Positions 1-6,648 of a stretch of DNA of 64,000 nucleotides are shown here, piece by piece (position 1 is the stretch's first letter; each line of letters opens with the position of its first letter). The position numbers and the translations under genes are program-made. Under the pieces are notes generated by a model. That model ran no database searches. It was not told the origin of the DNA and saw only the letters and a list, made by a program, of their open reading frames with translations. Location of the stretch: assembly GCA_902780305.1 (NCBI GenBank), contig CACZFB010000003.1:25148-89147 (forward strand). Direction: 5' to 3'. The stretch is from an uncultured Coriobacteriaceae bacterium. GTDB taxonomy: Bacteria > Actinomycetota > Coriobacteriia > Coriobacteriales > Atopobiaceae.

Positions 1-591
1 GTAGGCAAAGCTCTCGAAAGTCACGCAATAGCCGTCGTCGTCCTTGCCAATGAGGACGGGCAGGCGACCCATGCGGTCGCGCGCGGCGATGAGCGAGCCG
101 TCTCGGTTCATGATGAGCAGCGTGAGCGACCCCTCGATCTGCTCCTGCGCGTACTGGATACCTTCGAGCAGCGTGCTCTGCGTGTTGATGAGTGCTGCCA
201 CGAGCTCGGTGGTGTTTACATCGCCCGAGCTCATTGCCATGAACTGGTGGCCGACGCCCGTAAAGGTCCGAATGAGCTGTTCGGCATTGGCGATTGCTCC
301 TACTGTGGCGATGGCAAACACGCCCAGGTGCGAACGCACCAGGAGGGGCTGCGGGTCGGAGTCGCTGATGCAGCCGATGCCCGTGCAACCACGCATACTT
401 GACAGGTCGCGCTCAAACTTCGTGCGGAACGGTGTGTTCTCGATGGAATGAATCTCGCGGTTAAACGAGCCGTTGCCATCGCGCATAACCAAACCTGCGC
501 GACGTGTTCCCAGATGAGAGTGGTAGTCAACGCCAAAAAACACGTCGAGCGTTACGTCACGACGAGATGCGGCTCCAAAGAAAGCGCCCAT
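1..591 (-). CDS. PurF-like class II amidotransferase/phosphoribosyltransferase homologue, N-terminal part (cut by window edge)
   Basis: The visible 197 codons form the N-terminal Ntn-hydrolase domain of an amidophosphoribosyltransferase-like protein; the rest lies beyond base 1. The start ATG at 591 follows a GGAGG site with good spacing. Motifs seen include MGAFFGAAS at the start, DYHSHLGTRRAGL, FNREIHSIENTPF, GIGCISD and LLVRSHLGVFAI. True PurF enzymes begin Met-Cys-Gly, and the Cys is the glutaminase nucleophile after Met removal. Here residue 2 is Gly and no Cys occurs near the N-terminus, so glutamine hydrolysis is not expected by the usual mechanism. From memory, a PurF-like family in Firmicutes and actinobacteria has a similar MGGFFG start. 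Function is therefore uncertain: possibly an ammonia-dependent or regulatory paralogue. A TATACT -10-like element lies upstream at about 627-638 on the minus strand. Confidence 0.8.
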   Translation of the reverse strand, partial: MGAFFGAASRRDVTLDVFFGVDYHSHLGTRRAGLVMRDGNGSFNREIHSIENTPFRTKFERDLSSMRGCTGIGCISDSDPQPLLVRSHLGVFAIATVGAIANAEQLIRTFTGVGHQFMAMSSGDVNTTELVAALINTQSTLLEGIQYAQEQIEGSLTLLIMNRDGSLIAARDRMGRLPVLIGKDDDGYCVTFESFAY

Positions 592-819
592 GCAAATCCT
601 CCGGCCTTCCGACCAATCGAACCACCATAGTATAGGGGAGCGTGCGGCAACGAGAACCCAAGTGGCACAACGCACACGTGGTGTTAACATGCCTAAACCT
701 CCCAAATCTGCCCATCGCCGCGATTTGTGCGCGGAAGGTCGCGTCTGAAGGCGGTTGTGACGTCATTTTGCGGGCCGCTGGCAGCTTTGTGAGGGGGTCT
801 GCAATCACGTGGGACGAAA

Positions 820-978
820 TAGTGGGAAGAAGTTGAGGCCTTGTTCGTCTTTATCTGGGATTTTACCGAGTTTTATGTCGCGACTTCCCACTAGCTAAAA
901 TAGCTAGTGGGAAGTCGCGACATAAAACTCGGTAAAATCCCAGTTGACGTCACGCAATCCCTCAACTTCTTCCCACTA
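820..978. repeat. Nested perfect inverted repeat (43-bp arms) in a 411-bp intergenic gap
   Basis: Bases 855-897 and 901-943 are perfect reverse complements, 43 bp each, separated by only AAA. Outside them, 820-838 and 960-978 form a second 19-bp inverted repeat. The word AGTGGGAAG occurs in all four arms in alternating orientation. The gap lies between treR1 (stop at 1003) and the PurF-like start (591), both on the minus strand. It could act as a strong hairpin/terminator for treR1 or be a relic of a mobile element. No coding sequence is supported in 592-1002. Confidence 0.9.
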
Positions 979-1002
979 ATTGAGCGTGAGCGCCCCCCAT
1001 GG

Positions 1003-1722
1003 CTAGTAGCCGCGCACTGCGGTGTCGTTAAACGTGAAGAAATCCGGGCGGTGCCGGGATTGCGTAGACTCAAACATAACACCTTTGGCATTAAACGTGC
1101 GGTTGGTGACCACCGCCAGCAGGTCGAAGTCGAGCAAGTCGAGCGTTTCGCGGTCCCTGGGCGTGGCGTACTGCATGGAAATGGTGCGCTTGCTCGTGAT
1201 GATTTCCATGCCAAGTACGTTTTCGGCATATGCATACACCGAGCGCTCGGCAATCTGGGGCGTGAGACCAGGGAGTGTGGAGGCCAGGAAGTAGCTCTTG
1301 TCCCGAATGAGCGAAACGCCGTCAAACTCGCGCACGCGCTCCAGATAGATGAGCTCGTCTCCGGGGGCAAAGCCGATCTTTCCAGCAAGTGCCTCATCGG
1401 CAACCACATGCTCAAACGCCTTCACGCGGGTGCTTGCCGTGAGACCGTTGCGCGCCGCGGCCTCGGCAAAGGTCTCGATGTCTCCCAAAACGAAGTTTGC
1501 TCGCTGATGGGGCTGGTAGATAACCTTAACGCCCTTGCCGCGAATGGGTTGCACGAAGCCATGAAGGCGCAGCACTGCAAGCGCCTTGCGCAGCGTGTTG
1601 TGTGAGCACTCGTACACCTCCACGAGTCGGTTTTCGGATGGGACAAACGATTGATACGGATAGGTGCCCGCAATAATCTTGTCGCGCAAGTCCTCATATA
1701 TTTCGTAGTAAATCTTCCTCAT
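1003..1722 (-). CDS. treR: GntR/UTRA family repressor, TreR-like (copy 1)
   Basis: This 239-residue regulator has an N-terminal GntR winged helix (about residues 1-70, with CSHNTLRKALAVLRLHGF as the recognition region and GKG at the wing). A C-terminal UTRA ligand-binding domain follows, ending FFTFNDTAVRGY. UTRA proteins of this type bind sugar phosphates; with treP next door, trehalose 6-phosphate is the likely effector. I chose the ATG at 1722 because AAAGGAG sits five bases upstream; an in-frame GTG two codons earlier overlaps that site. The gene is divergent from treP, and the intergenic region carries a 25-bp palindromic operator (1812-1836) that recurs before treR2/treC. It is gap-free and about 70% identical by manual count to treR2. 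Confidence 0.88.
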   Translation of the reverse strand: MRKIYYEIYEDLRDKIIAGTYPYQSFVPSENRLVEVYECSHNTLRKALAVLRLHGFVQPIRGKGVKVIYQPHQRANFVLGDIETFAEAAARNGLTASTRVKAFEHVVADEALAGKIGFAPGDELIYLERVREFDGVSLIRDKSYFLASTLPGLTPQIAERSVYAYAENVLGMEIITSKRTISMQYATPRDRETLDLLDFDLLAVVTNRTFNAKGVMFESTQSRHRPDFFTFNDTAVRGY

Positions 1723-1767
1723 GTGCACTCCTTTCTGCGGTATTCAAAATACCAAATAACTTGCAGT

Positions 1768-1795
1768 TGTGCGATTTTGCGCGAGGGGCCATACT
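1768..1795 (+). promoter_or_regulatory. Probable treP promoter
   Basis: TTGTGC (1768-1773) and CATACT (1790-1795) are separated by 16 bp. Transcription would start near 1802, just before the palindromic operator at 1812-1836. A repressor bound there would block the promoter. A small dyad GGTATT-CAA-AATACC (1739-1753) lies nearer treR1. Confidence 0.4.
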
Positions 1796-1811
1796 GAAAG
1801 TGTAAGCAATA

Positions 1812-1836
1812 ACTTATTCATGTTACGTGAATAAGT
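1812..1836. promoter_or_regulatory. Predicted TreR operator, site 1
   Basis: Half-sites ACTTATTCA and TGAATAAGT form a perfect 9-bp inverted repeat around a 7-bp centre (TGTTACG). Twenty of 25 bases match the second site at 4753-4777. The two sites lie in the two intergenic regions divergent from the paralogous GntR genes. Confidence 0.7.
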
Positions 1837-1863
1837 AGGCCACAAGGAAAAAGGGGAGGAAAC

Positions 1864-3846
1864 ATGGGCAAGTTCGAGAACGACGCGCGTGAGATGCTGC
1901 GTCTGGTGGGAGGCAAGGAAAACATTGCCGCCCTCACGCACTGCGTCACCCGCATGCGCTTTACGCTGGTGGATCCCAGCATCGCCGACGTTCCGGCGAT
2001 CGAAGCGCTTCCGTCTGCCAAGGGCAGCTTTACGCAGGCGGGCCAGTTCCAGGTGATCATCGGCAACGAAGTCGCCGACTTCTACGACGAGTTCGTTGCC
2101 ATCAGCGGCATCACGGGCGTTTCGACCGAAGAGGCCAAGAAGCTCGCCGCGCAGCAAGGCAACCCGCTGCAACGTGCCATGGGCGCCATTGCCGAAGTGT
2201 TCGCGCCTCTCATTCCCGCCATCATCACTGGCGGTCTTATTCTTGGTTTCCGCAACGTGCTGGGAGACATGCCCTACTTTGGGCCCGAGGGCAATGCCAC
2301 GCTCGCATCCATGAGCCAGTTCTGGTCGGGCGTCAACCACTTCCTCTGGCTCATCGGCGAGGCCGTGTTCCACCTGGGCATTCCCGTGGGCATCTGCTGG
2401 TCGGTAACCCGCAAGATGGGCGGCACCGAGATGCTGGGCATCGTAATGGGCCTCACCCTCGTTTCGAGCCAGCTGCTTAACGCCTACGCCGTCGCTGGTG
2501 CAACCGAGGAGATCTGGGCCGAGTACAGCTGGGACTTTGGCTTCGCACAGGTGCACATGGTTGGCTATCAGGCACAGGTAATCCCTGCAATCTTGGCAGC
2601 GATTACCTTTAATTATCTGGAGCGGTTCTTCAAGAAGATAATACCCACCATCGTCCAGATGATCTTCGTGCCCTTCTGCTCCATCCTGCTCGCCGTTATG
2701 GCCGCTCACTTCGTGCTCGGCCCCATCGGCTGGGCTCTGGGCAGCGCCGTGTCCTCCGTCGTGAACGCAGGCATTACCGGCAGCTTCCGCGTAATCTTTG
2801 GCGCCATCTTCGGCTTCCTGTACGCCCCGCTGGTCATCACCGGTCTGCATCACATGACCAACGCCATCGACCTGCAGCTCATCGCCGACTTCGGCGGCAC
2901 GATGCTGTGGCCCATGATCGCCCTCTCCAACATCGCGCAGGGCTCTGCCGTACTCGCGATGTGCGTCCTGCAGAAGAAGGACGAGAACGCCGAGCAGGTG
3001 AACATCCCCGCATCCCTCTCCTGCTACCTGGGCGTAACCGAGCCCGCCATCTTTGGTGTTAACCTCAAGTTCATGTTCCCGTTCGTATGTGGCATGATCG
3101 GTTCCGCGTGCGCCGGCTTCCTCTCCTGCCTGTTCTCGTGCACGGCCAACGCCATCGGCGTCGGCGGTCTGCCTGGCATCCTCGCCATGCAGCCGCAGTC
3201 CATGGCTCCCTACGCCCTGTGCATGCTTGTTGCCGTAGTCGTTCCGTTCGCGCTCACCTTTGTGGTTGGCAAGCGCCAGGGCGTCGACAAGGCCGCAGCG
3301 GCCGAGGGCGCCAAGGCCGAGGCCGCAGCCGCAGCCGCCGAAGCCGCAGCTGCAGCCGCAGCGGCGCTGCCCGCCCACGTAAACGCCGTGGACAACGCCA
3401 CCACGCTCGCCGCCCCCATGGCCGGCGTGGCCGTGGACATGGCCGGCGTGCCCGACCCCGTGTTCGCTTCGCTCGCGATGGGCCGTGGCGTGGCCATCGA
3501 GCCCACCAACGGCGCTGTGTATGCGCCCGTGAGCGGTACCGTAACCATGCTCGCCGGCACCGGTCACGCAGTGGGCCTGCAGTCCGACGCTGGCGCCGAG
3601 ATTCTCCTCCACATTGGCATCGACACCGTGGAGCTCAACGGTGGCCCGTTTACTGCGCGCTGCGCTGCTGGTGACAAGGTCAAGGCGGGCGACATCCTCA
3701 TGATGGCCGACTTGGCTGCAATCGAGGCTGCCGGTAAGCCCACCACCACCATGATGATCGTTACCAACAGCGACGACTTCAAGACGGTCGAGCCCAAACT
3801 CGGTGCGTGCACGGCGGGTCAGGGAATCGTGGAGCTCGGAAAATAG
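1864..3846 (+). CDS. treP: PTS trehalose-type transporter, EIIBCA fusion
   Basis: This 660-residue inner-membrane protein imports and phosphorylates trehalose to trehalose 6-phosphate. The EIIB domain (residues 1-85) has the phospho-Cys at 27 in HCVTRMRF, and KGSFTQAGQFQVIIGN matches trehalose permeases. The EIIC domain (about 105-475) has many hydrophobic segments and the motif VTEPAIFGVN. An Ala-rich linker follows (about 480-505), then a glucose-type EIIA domain with the phospho-His near 583 in ILLHIGIDTVEL. E. coli TreP lacks the EIIA domain, so the fusion makes this protein independent of a separate EIIA. GGGGAGG lies upstream of the ATG. It is followed by a bidirectional terminator before convergent treR2. 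Sucrose or beta-glucoside specificity is less likely given treC nearby. Confidence 0.9.
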   Translation: MGKFENDAREMLRLVGGKENIAALTHCVTRMRFTLVDPSIADVPAIEALPSAKGSFTQAGQFQVIIGNEVADFYDEFVAISGITGVSTEEAKKLAAQQGNPLQRAMGAIAEVFAPLIPAIITGGLILGFRNVLGDMPYFGPEGNATLASMSQFWSGVNHFLWLIGEAVFHLGIPVGICWSVTRKMGGTEMLGIVMGLTLVSSQLLNAYAVAGATEEIWAEYSWDFGFAQVHMVGYQAQVIPAILAAITFNYLERFFKKIIPTIVQMIFVPFCSILLAVMAAHFVLGPIGWALGSAVSSVVNAGITGSFRVIFGAIFGFLYAPLVITGLHHMTNAIDLQLIADFGGTMLWPMIALSNIAQGSAVLAMCVLQKKDENAEQVNIPASLSCYLGVTEPAIFGVNLKFMFPFVCGMIGSACAGFLSCLFSCTANAIGVGGLPGILAMQPQSMAPYALCMLVAVVVPFALTFVVGKRQGVDKAAAAEGAKAEAAAAAAEAAAAAAAALPAHVNAVDNATTLAAPMAGVAVDMAGVPDPVFASLAMGRGVAIEPTNGAVYAPVSGTVTMLAGTGHAVGLQSDAGAEILLHIGIDTVELNGGPFTARCAAGDKVKAGDILMMADLAAIEAAGKPTTTMMIVTNSDDFKTVEPKLGACTAGQGIVELGK

Positions 3847-3884
3847 CGGCTTAGGGACGCAAACACGACCCTTCCTTTCCGGCA

Positions 3885-3921
3885 CGAGGGGGGCAAGCCT
3901 CGTCGAGGCCTGCCCCCCTCG
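3885..3921. terminator. Bidirectional terminator between treP and treR2
   Basis: An 11-bp stem (CGAGGGGGGCA with its complement) encloses a second 6-bp GCCTCG/CGAGGC stem with a single-base loop. It lies between two convergent genes. Confidence 0.75.
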
Positions 3922-3969
3922 CGTTCTTGGGATGCCGGGCACAAAGCCCGTACTATGCAGGACCGTTCG

Positions 3970-4689
3970 TTAATAGCCCCTTACGGCGGTATCGTGGAAG
4001 GTAAAGAAGTCGGGACGATGACGGGATTGCGTGCACTCAATCATCACTCCCTGCTCGTTAAAGGTGTGGTTGGTTACCACGGCAAGCATGTTGAAGTCGA
4101 GCAGGTCCATAACGGCACGGTCGTCGGCCGTCGCGTAGTCGACGGTTACCGTACGATTGCTCGTTACGATGCGCATGCCCAGCACGCCCTCGGCATACGC
4201 ATACACGGAGTCCTCCGCAATGCGCGGGGTGAGTCCGGGAAACACCGAGGCCAAGAAGTAGCTCTTGTCGCGGATGAGTGCCTTCCCCTCGAACAGGCGC
4301 ACGCGCTCGAGGTGCAGCAGCTCGTCACCGGTCATAAAACCGGTGAGTTCCGCAAGGGCCTCGTCGGCGACGACGTGCTCAAAGACGAGGGCCTGGGTCT
4401 GCGCCTCAAGGCCGTTGCGCGCCGCAGCCTCCTTAAACGTTTCGATGTCACCCAGCACGAAGTTCGCCCGACGCTCCGGGCGATAGATTACCAGCACGCC
4501 CTTTCCGCGAATCGGCTGGACGAACCCGTGCAGCATAAGCACCGAGATCGACTTGCGAATGGTGTTGTGCGAGCACTGGTACAGATGTATCAGCTGGCTT
4601 TCGGGCGGAATGTACGTTTGATAGCGATAGAACCCTTCGAGGATCTTGTCGCGCAGGTCCTCGTAGATCTCGTAGTAAATAGTTCGCAT
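3970..4689 (-). CDS. treR: GntR/UTRA family repressor, TreR-like (copy 2)
   Basis: This is a 239-residue paralogue of the regulator at 1003-1722, aligning end to end without gaps. It has a GntR helix-turn-helix (CSHNTIRKSISVLMLHGF) and a UTRA domain ending FFTFHDTAVRGY. The ATG at 4689 is preceded by GGAGG at close spacing. A longer reading frame upstream has no ribosome binding site and overlaps the operator region. The gene is divergent from treC and convergent with treP. The operator at 4753-4777 lies between it and treC. It probably senses trehalose 6-phosphate; the retention of two similar copies suggests either redundancy or slightly different effectors or targets. Confidence 0.88.
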   Translation of the reverse strand: MRTIYYEIYEDLRDKILEGFYRYQTYIPPESQLIHLYQCSHNTIRKSISVLMLHGFVQPIRGKGVLVIYRPERRANFVLGDIETFKEAAARNGLEAQTQALVFEHVVADEALAELTGFMTGDELLHLERVRLFEGKALIRDKSYFLASVFPGLTPRIAEDSVYAYAEGVLGMRIVTSNRTVTVDYATADDRAVMDLLDFNMLAVVTNHTFNEQGVMIECTQSRHRPDFFTFHDTAVRGY

Positions 4690-4752
4690 AATCCTCCAGG
4701 AAGTGTTGGCACAGATAATGCACCTCTCGATGCGAGTATAGAGCTTCCCATC

Positions 4753-4777
4753 ACTCATTCATTTTACTTGGATGAGT
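4753..4777. promoter_or_regulatory. Predicted TreR operator, site 2
   Basis: Half-sites ACTCATTCA and TGGATGAGT (8 of 9 complementary) flank a 7-bp centre, matching 20 of 25 bases of the site at 1812-1836. It lies between divergent treR2 and treC. Confidence 0.65.
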
Positions 4778-4797
4778 GAATGAGAGGCGGTATTACT

Positions 4798-4824
4798 GCC
4801 CAAGCATATGCCTTGGGCTAATAT
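4798..4824 (+). promoter_or_regulatory. treC promoter region with a GCCCAAG dyad
   Basis: GCCCAAG (4798-4804) and CTTGGGC (4812-4818) form an inverted repeat directly followed by a TAATAT -10 element (4819-4824). No good -35 is visible, suggesting an activator- or dyad-dependent promoter. A similar GCCCAA...TTGGGC-TAATAT arrangement occurs at 45840-45868. Confidence 0.45.
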
Positions 4825-4857
4825 AGTTTTGGTAACGCAAAGAAGAAAGGAACAAAG

Positions 4858-6525
4858 ATGGCGCGAGAGCTCACTCACCAGGAGCAGCTACTGGGTAACA
4901 AGGTGGTGTACCAGATCTATGTGCGGTCGTTTTGCGACTCCAACGGCGATGGCGTGGGCGATTTGGCGGGTATAACTTCCAAGCTCGACTACCTCGCCGA
5001 GCTGGGTGTCGACTGCGTGTGGATTACGCCGTTCTTTGTGAGCCCGCAAAACGACAACGGCTACGACGTGGCCGACTACCGCGCCATCGATCCGCTGTTC
5101 GGCACGATGGCCGACTTCGAAGAGCTGGCGTGCGAGGCGTCGCGTCGTGGCATGGAGCTCATGCTCGACATGGTGTTTAACCACACCTCAACCGAGCACG
5201 AGTGGTTTCAGCGCGCGCTTTCGGGCGACCCCACGTATCTTGCCTACTACAAGTTCGTGGATGCGGCCCCTGGTGCGACGGCCGCAGATCCCGGCGAGCC
5301 GCCCACCAATTGGGAGAGCAAGTTTGGCGGCAACGCCTGGGAGTACGTGCCCAGCCTCAACAAGTGGTACCTGCACCTGTTCGACGTGAGTCAGGCCGAC
5401 CTCAACTGGGACAACCCTGCCGTTCGGGCCGAGCTGGCCGACGTGCTGCGCTTTTGGCGCGGTAAGGGCGTGAACGCGTTTAGGTTCGACGTGGTCAACC
5501 TCATCTCCAAGCCAGACACCTGGGAGAATGACGCCGAGGGTGACGGGCGTCGCTTCTACTCCGACGGCCCGCACATCCACGAGTTCCTGCAGGAACTCGT
5601 GCGTGAGGGCGGCATCGACGGCCTGCTTACCGTGGGCGAGATGAGCTCCACCTCACTGGAGAGTTGCATCGGTTACACCAACCCGACCCATCACGAGCTG
5701 GCGATGGCGTTCAACTTCCACCACCTCAAGGTGGACTATCAGGACGGCGACAAGTGGGCGCTTGCCCGACCGAACATCGCGGCGTTGCGCGACCTCTTTG
5801 TCACCTGGCAGGAGCAGATGACGGCAGGCGGCGGCTGGAACTCCCTATTCTGGTCCAACCACGACCAGCCACGTCCCAACTCCCGTTTTGGAGACACCGA
5901 GCGCTTTTGGTTCGAGTCCAGCACGCTGCTGCCCACGTGCACGCACCTCATGCGTGGCACGCCCTACATCTACCAGGGCGAGGAGCTGGGCCAGACCATT
6001 ATGGACTTTGCCAGCATCGACCAGTACCGCGACGTGGAGTCGCTCAACTACTACCGCATCCTGCAGGAGCGCGGGCATGCTGCCGAGGAGGCGTTTGCCA
6101 TCGTGCGCGCACGCTCGCGCGACGACGGGCGCTATCCCATGGCGTGGGATGGCTCGCCCGCGGCGGGCTTCACGTCGGGGGAGCCGTGGATTGGCCTACC
6201 CGCCAACCACGAGCGCATTAACGTTGCCACCGAGAAGGACGACGAAGGCTCGGTGCTGGCCTACTTCATGCGGCTCATCCGCCTGCGCAAGGCCGAGGCC
6301 GTTATCCAGGCGGGCGACGTGCGGTTTGTGGATGCGGGCAACGACTGCGTTATTGCCTACGAGCGCACGCTGGACGACACCCGCCTGCTCGTGCAGTGCA
6401 ACTTCTCGGGCGAGGAGGTGCCGGCGTTGCCGACGGATGGCGGTGAGCTGCTGGTGGGCAACTATGCCCAGCCCGCCGCAAACGTGCTGGGTCCCTGGGA
6501 GGCCCGCGCCCACATCTGGCGTTAG
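4858..6525 (+). CDS. treC: Trehalose-6-phosphate hydrolase (GH13)
   Basis: This 555-residue cytoplasmic alpha-amylase-family enzyme would cleave trehalose 6-phosphate to glucose and glucose 6-phosphate. Family motifs are clear: VVYQIYVRSFCDSNGDGVGD near the start, DMVFNHTS (about 104-111), nucleophile Asp211 in AFRFDVVN, acid/base Glu261 in LTVGEMSS, and SNHDQPR. The motif ITPFFVSPQNDNGYDV matches TreC closely; oligo-1,6-glucosidase is the main alternative. The PTS and two UTRA regulators beside it favour trehalose 6-phosphate. AGAAAGGAACAAAG precedes the ATG. Confidence 0.88.
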   Translation: MARELTHQEQLLGNKVVYQIYVRSFCDSNGDGVGDLAGITSKLDYLAELGVDCVWITPFFVSPQNDNGYDVADYRAIDPLFGTMADFEELACEASRRGMELMLDMVFNHTSTEHEWFQRALSGDPTYLAYYKFVDAAPGATAADPGEPPTNWESKFGGNAWEYVPSLNKWYLHLFDVSQADLNWDNPAVRAELADVLRFWRGKGVNAFRFDVVNLISKPDTWENDAEGDGRRFYSDGPHIHEFLQELVREGGIDGLLTVGEMSSTSLESCIGYTNPTHHELAMAFNFHHLKVDYQDGDKWALARPNIAALRDLFVTWQEQMTAGGGWNSLFWSNHDQPRPNSRFGDTERFWFESSTLLPTCTHLMRGTPYIYQGEELGQTIMDFASIDQYRDVESLNYYRILQERGHAAEEAFAIVRARSRDDGRYPMAWDGSPAAGFTSGEPWIGLPANHERINVATEKDDEGSVLAYFMRLIRLRKAEAVIQAGDVRFVDAGNDCVIAYERTLDDTRLLVQCNFSGEEVPALPTDGGELLVGNYAQPAANVLGPWEARAHIWR

Positions 6526-6533
6526 CAAGCGGA

Positions 6534-6584
6534 GGGGTGACCCTCGTTAATATGCCGCTGGCGGCAATCAACGAGGGTTACCCC
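6534..6584. terminator. Terminator-like palindrome after treC
   Basis: GGGGTGACCCTCGTT and AACGAGGGTTACCCC pair across an inner TGCCGC-TGGCGGCA hairpin. It belongs to a GGGGTNACCCC-type repeat family seen elsewhere in the window. Confidence 0.65.
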
Positions 6585-6648
6585 CTTTGATGGCTGCCAG
6601 CGGCTACCAACGCTGCTACAATCCGTAGTGTGTGCAAGGGGGTTATGC

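Noticed and set aside
1744..3942. 732-codon open frame antisense to treP
   Set aside because: Low-complexity His/Gly/Ala product, no ribosome site, and a fully motif-bearing gene on the other strand. It is an artefact of GC-rich codon third positions.
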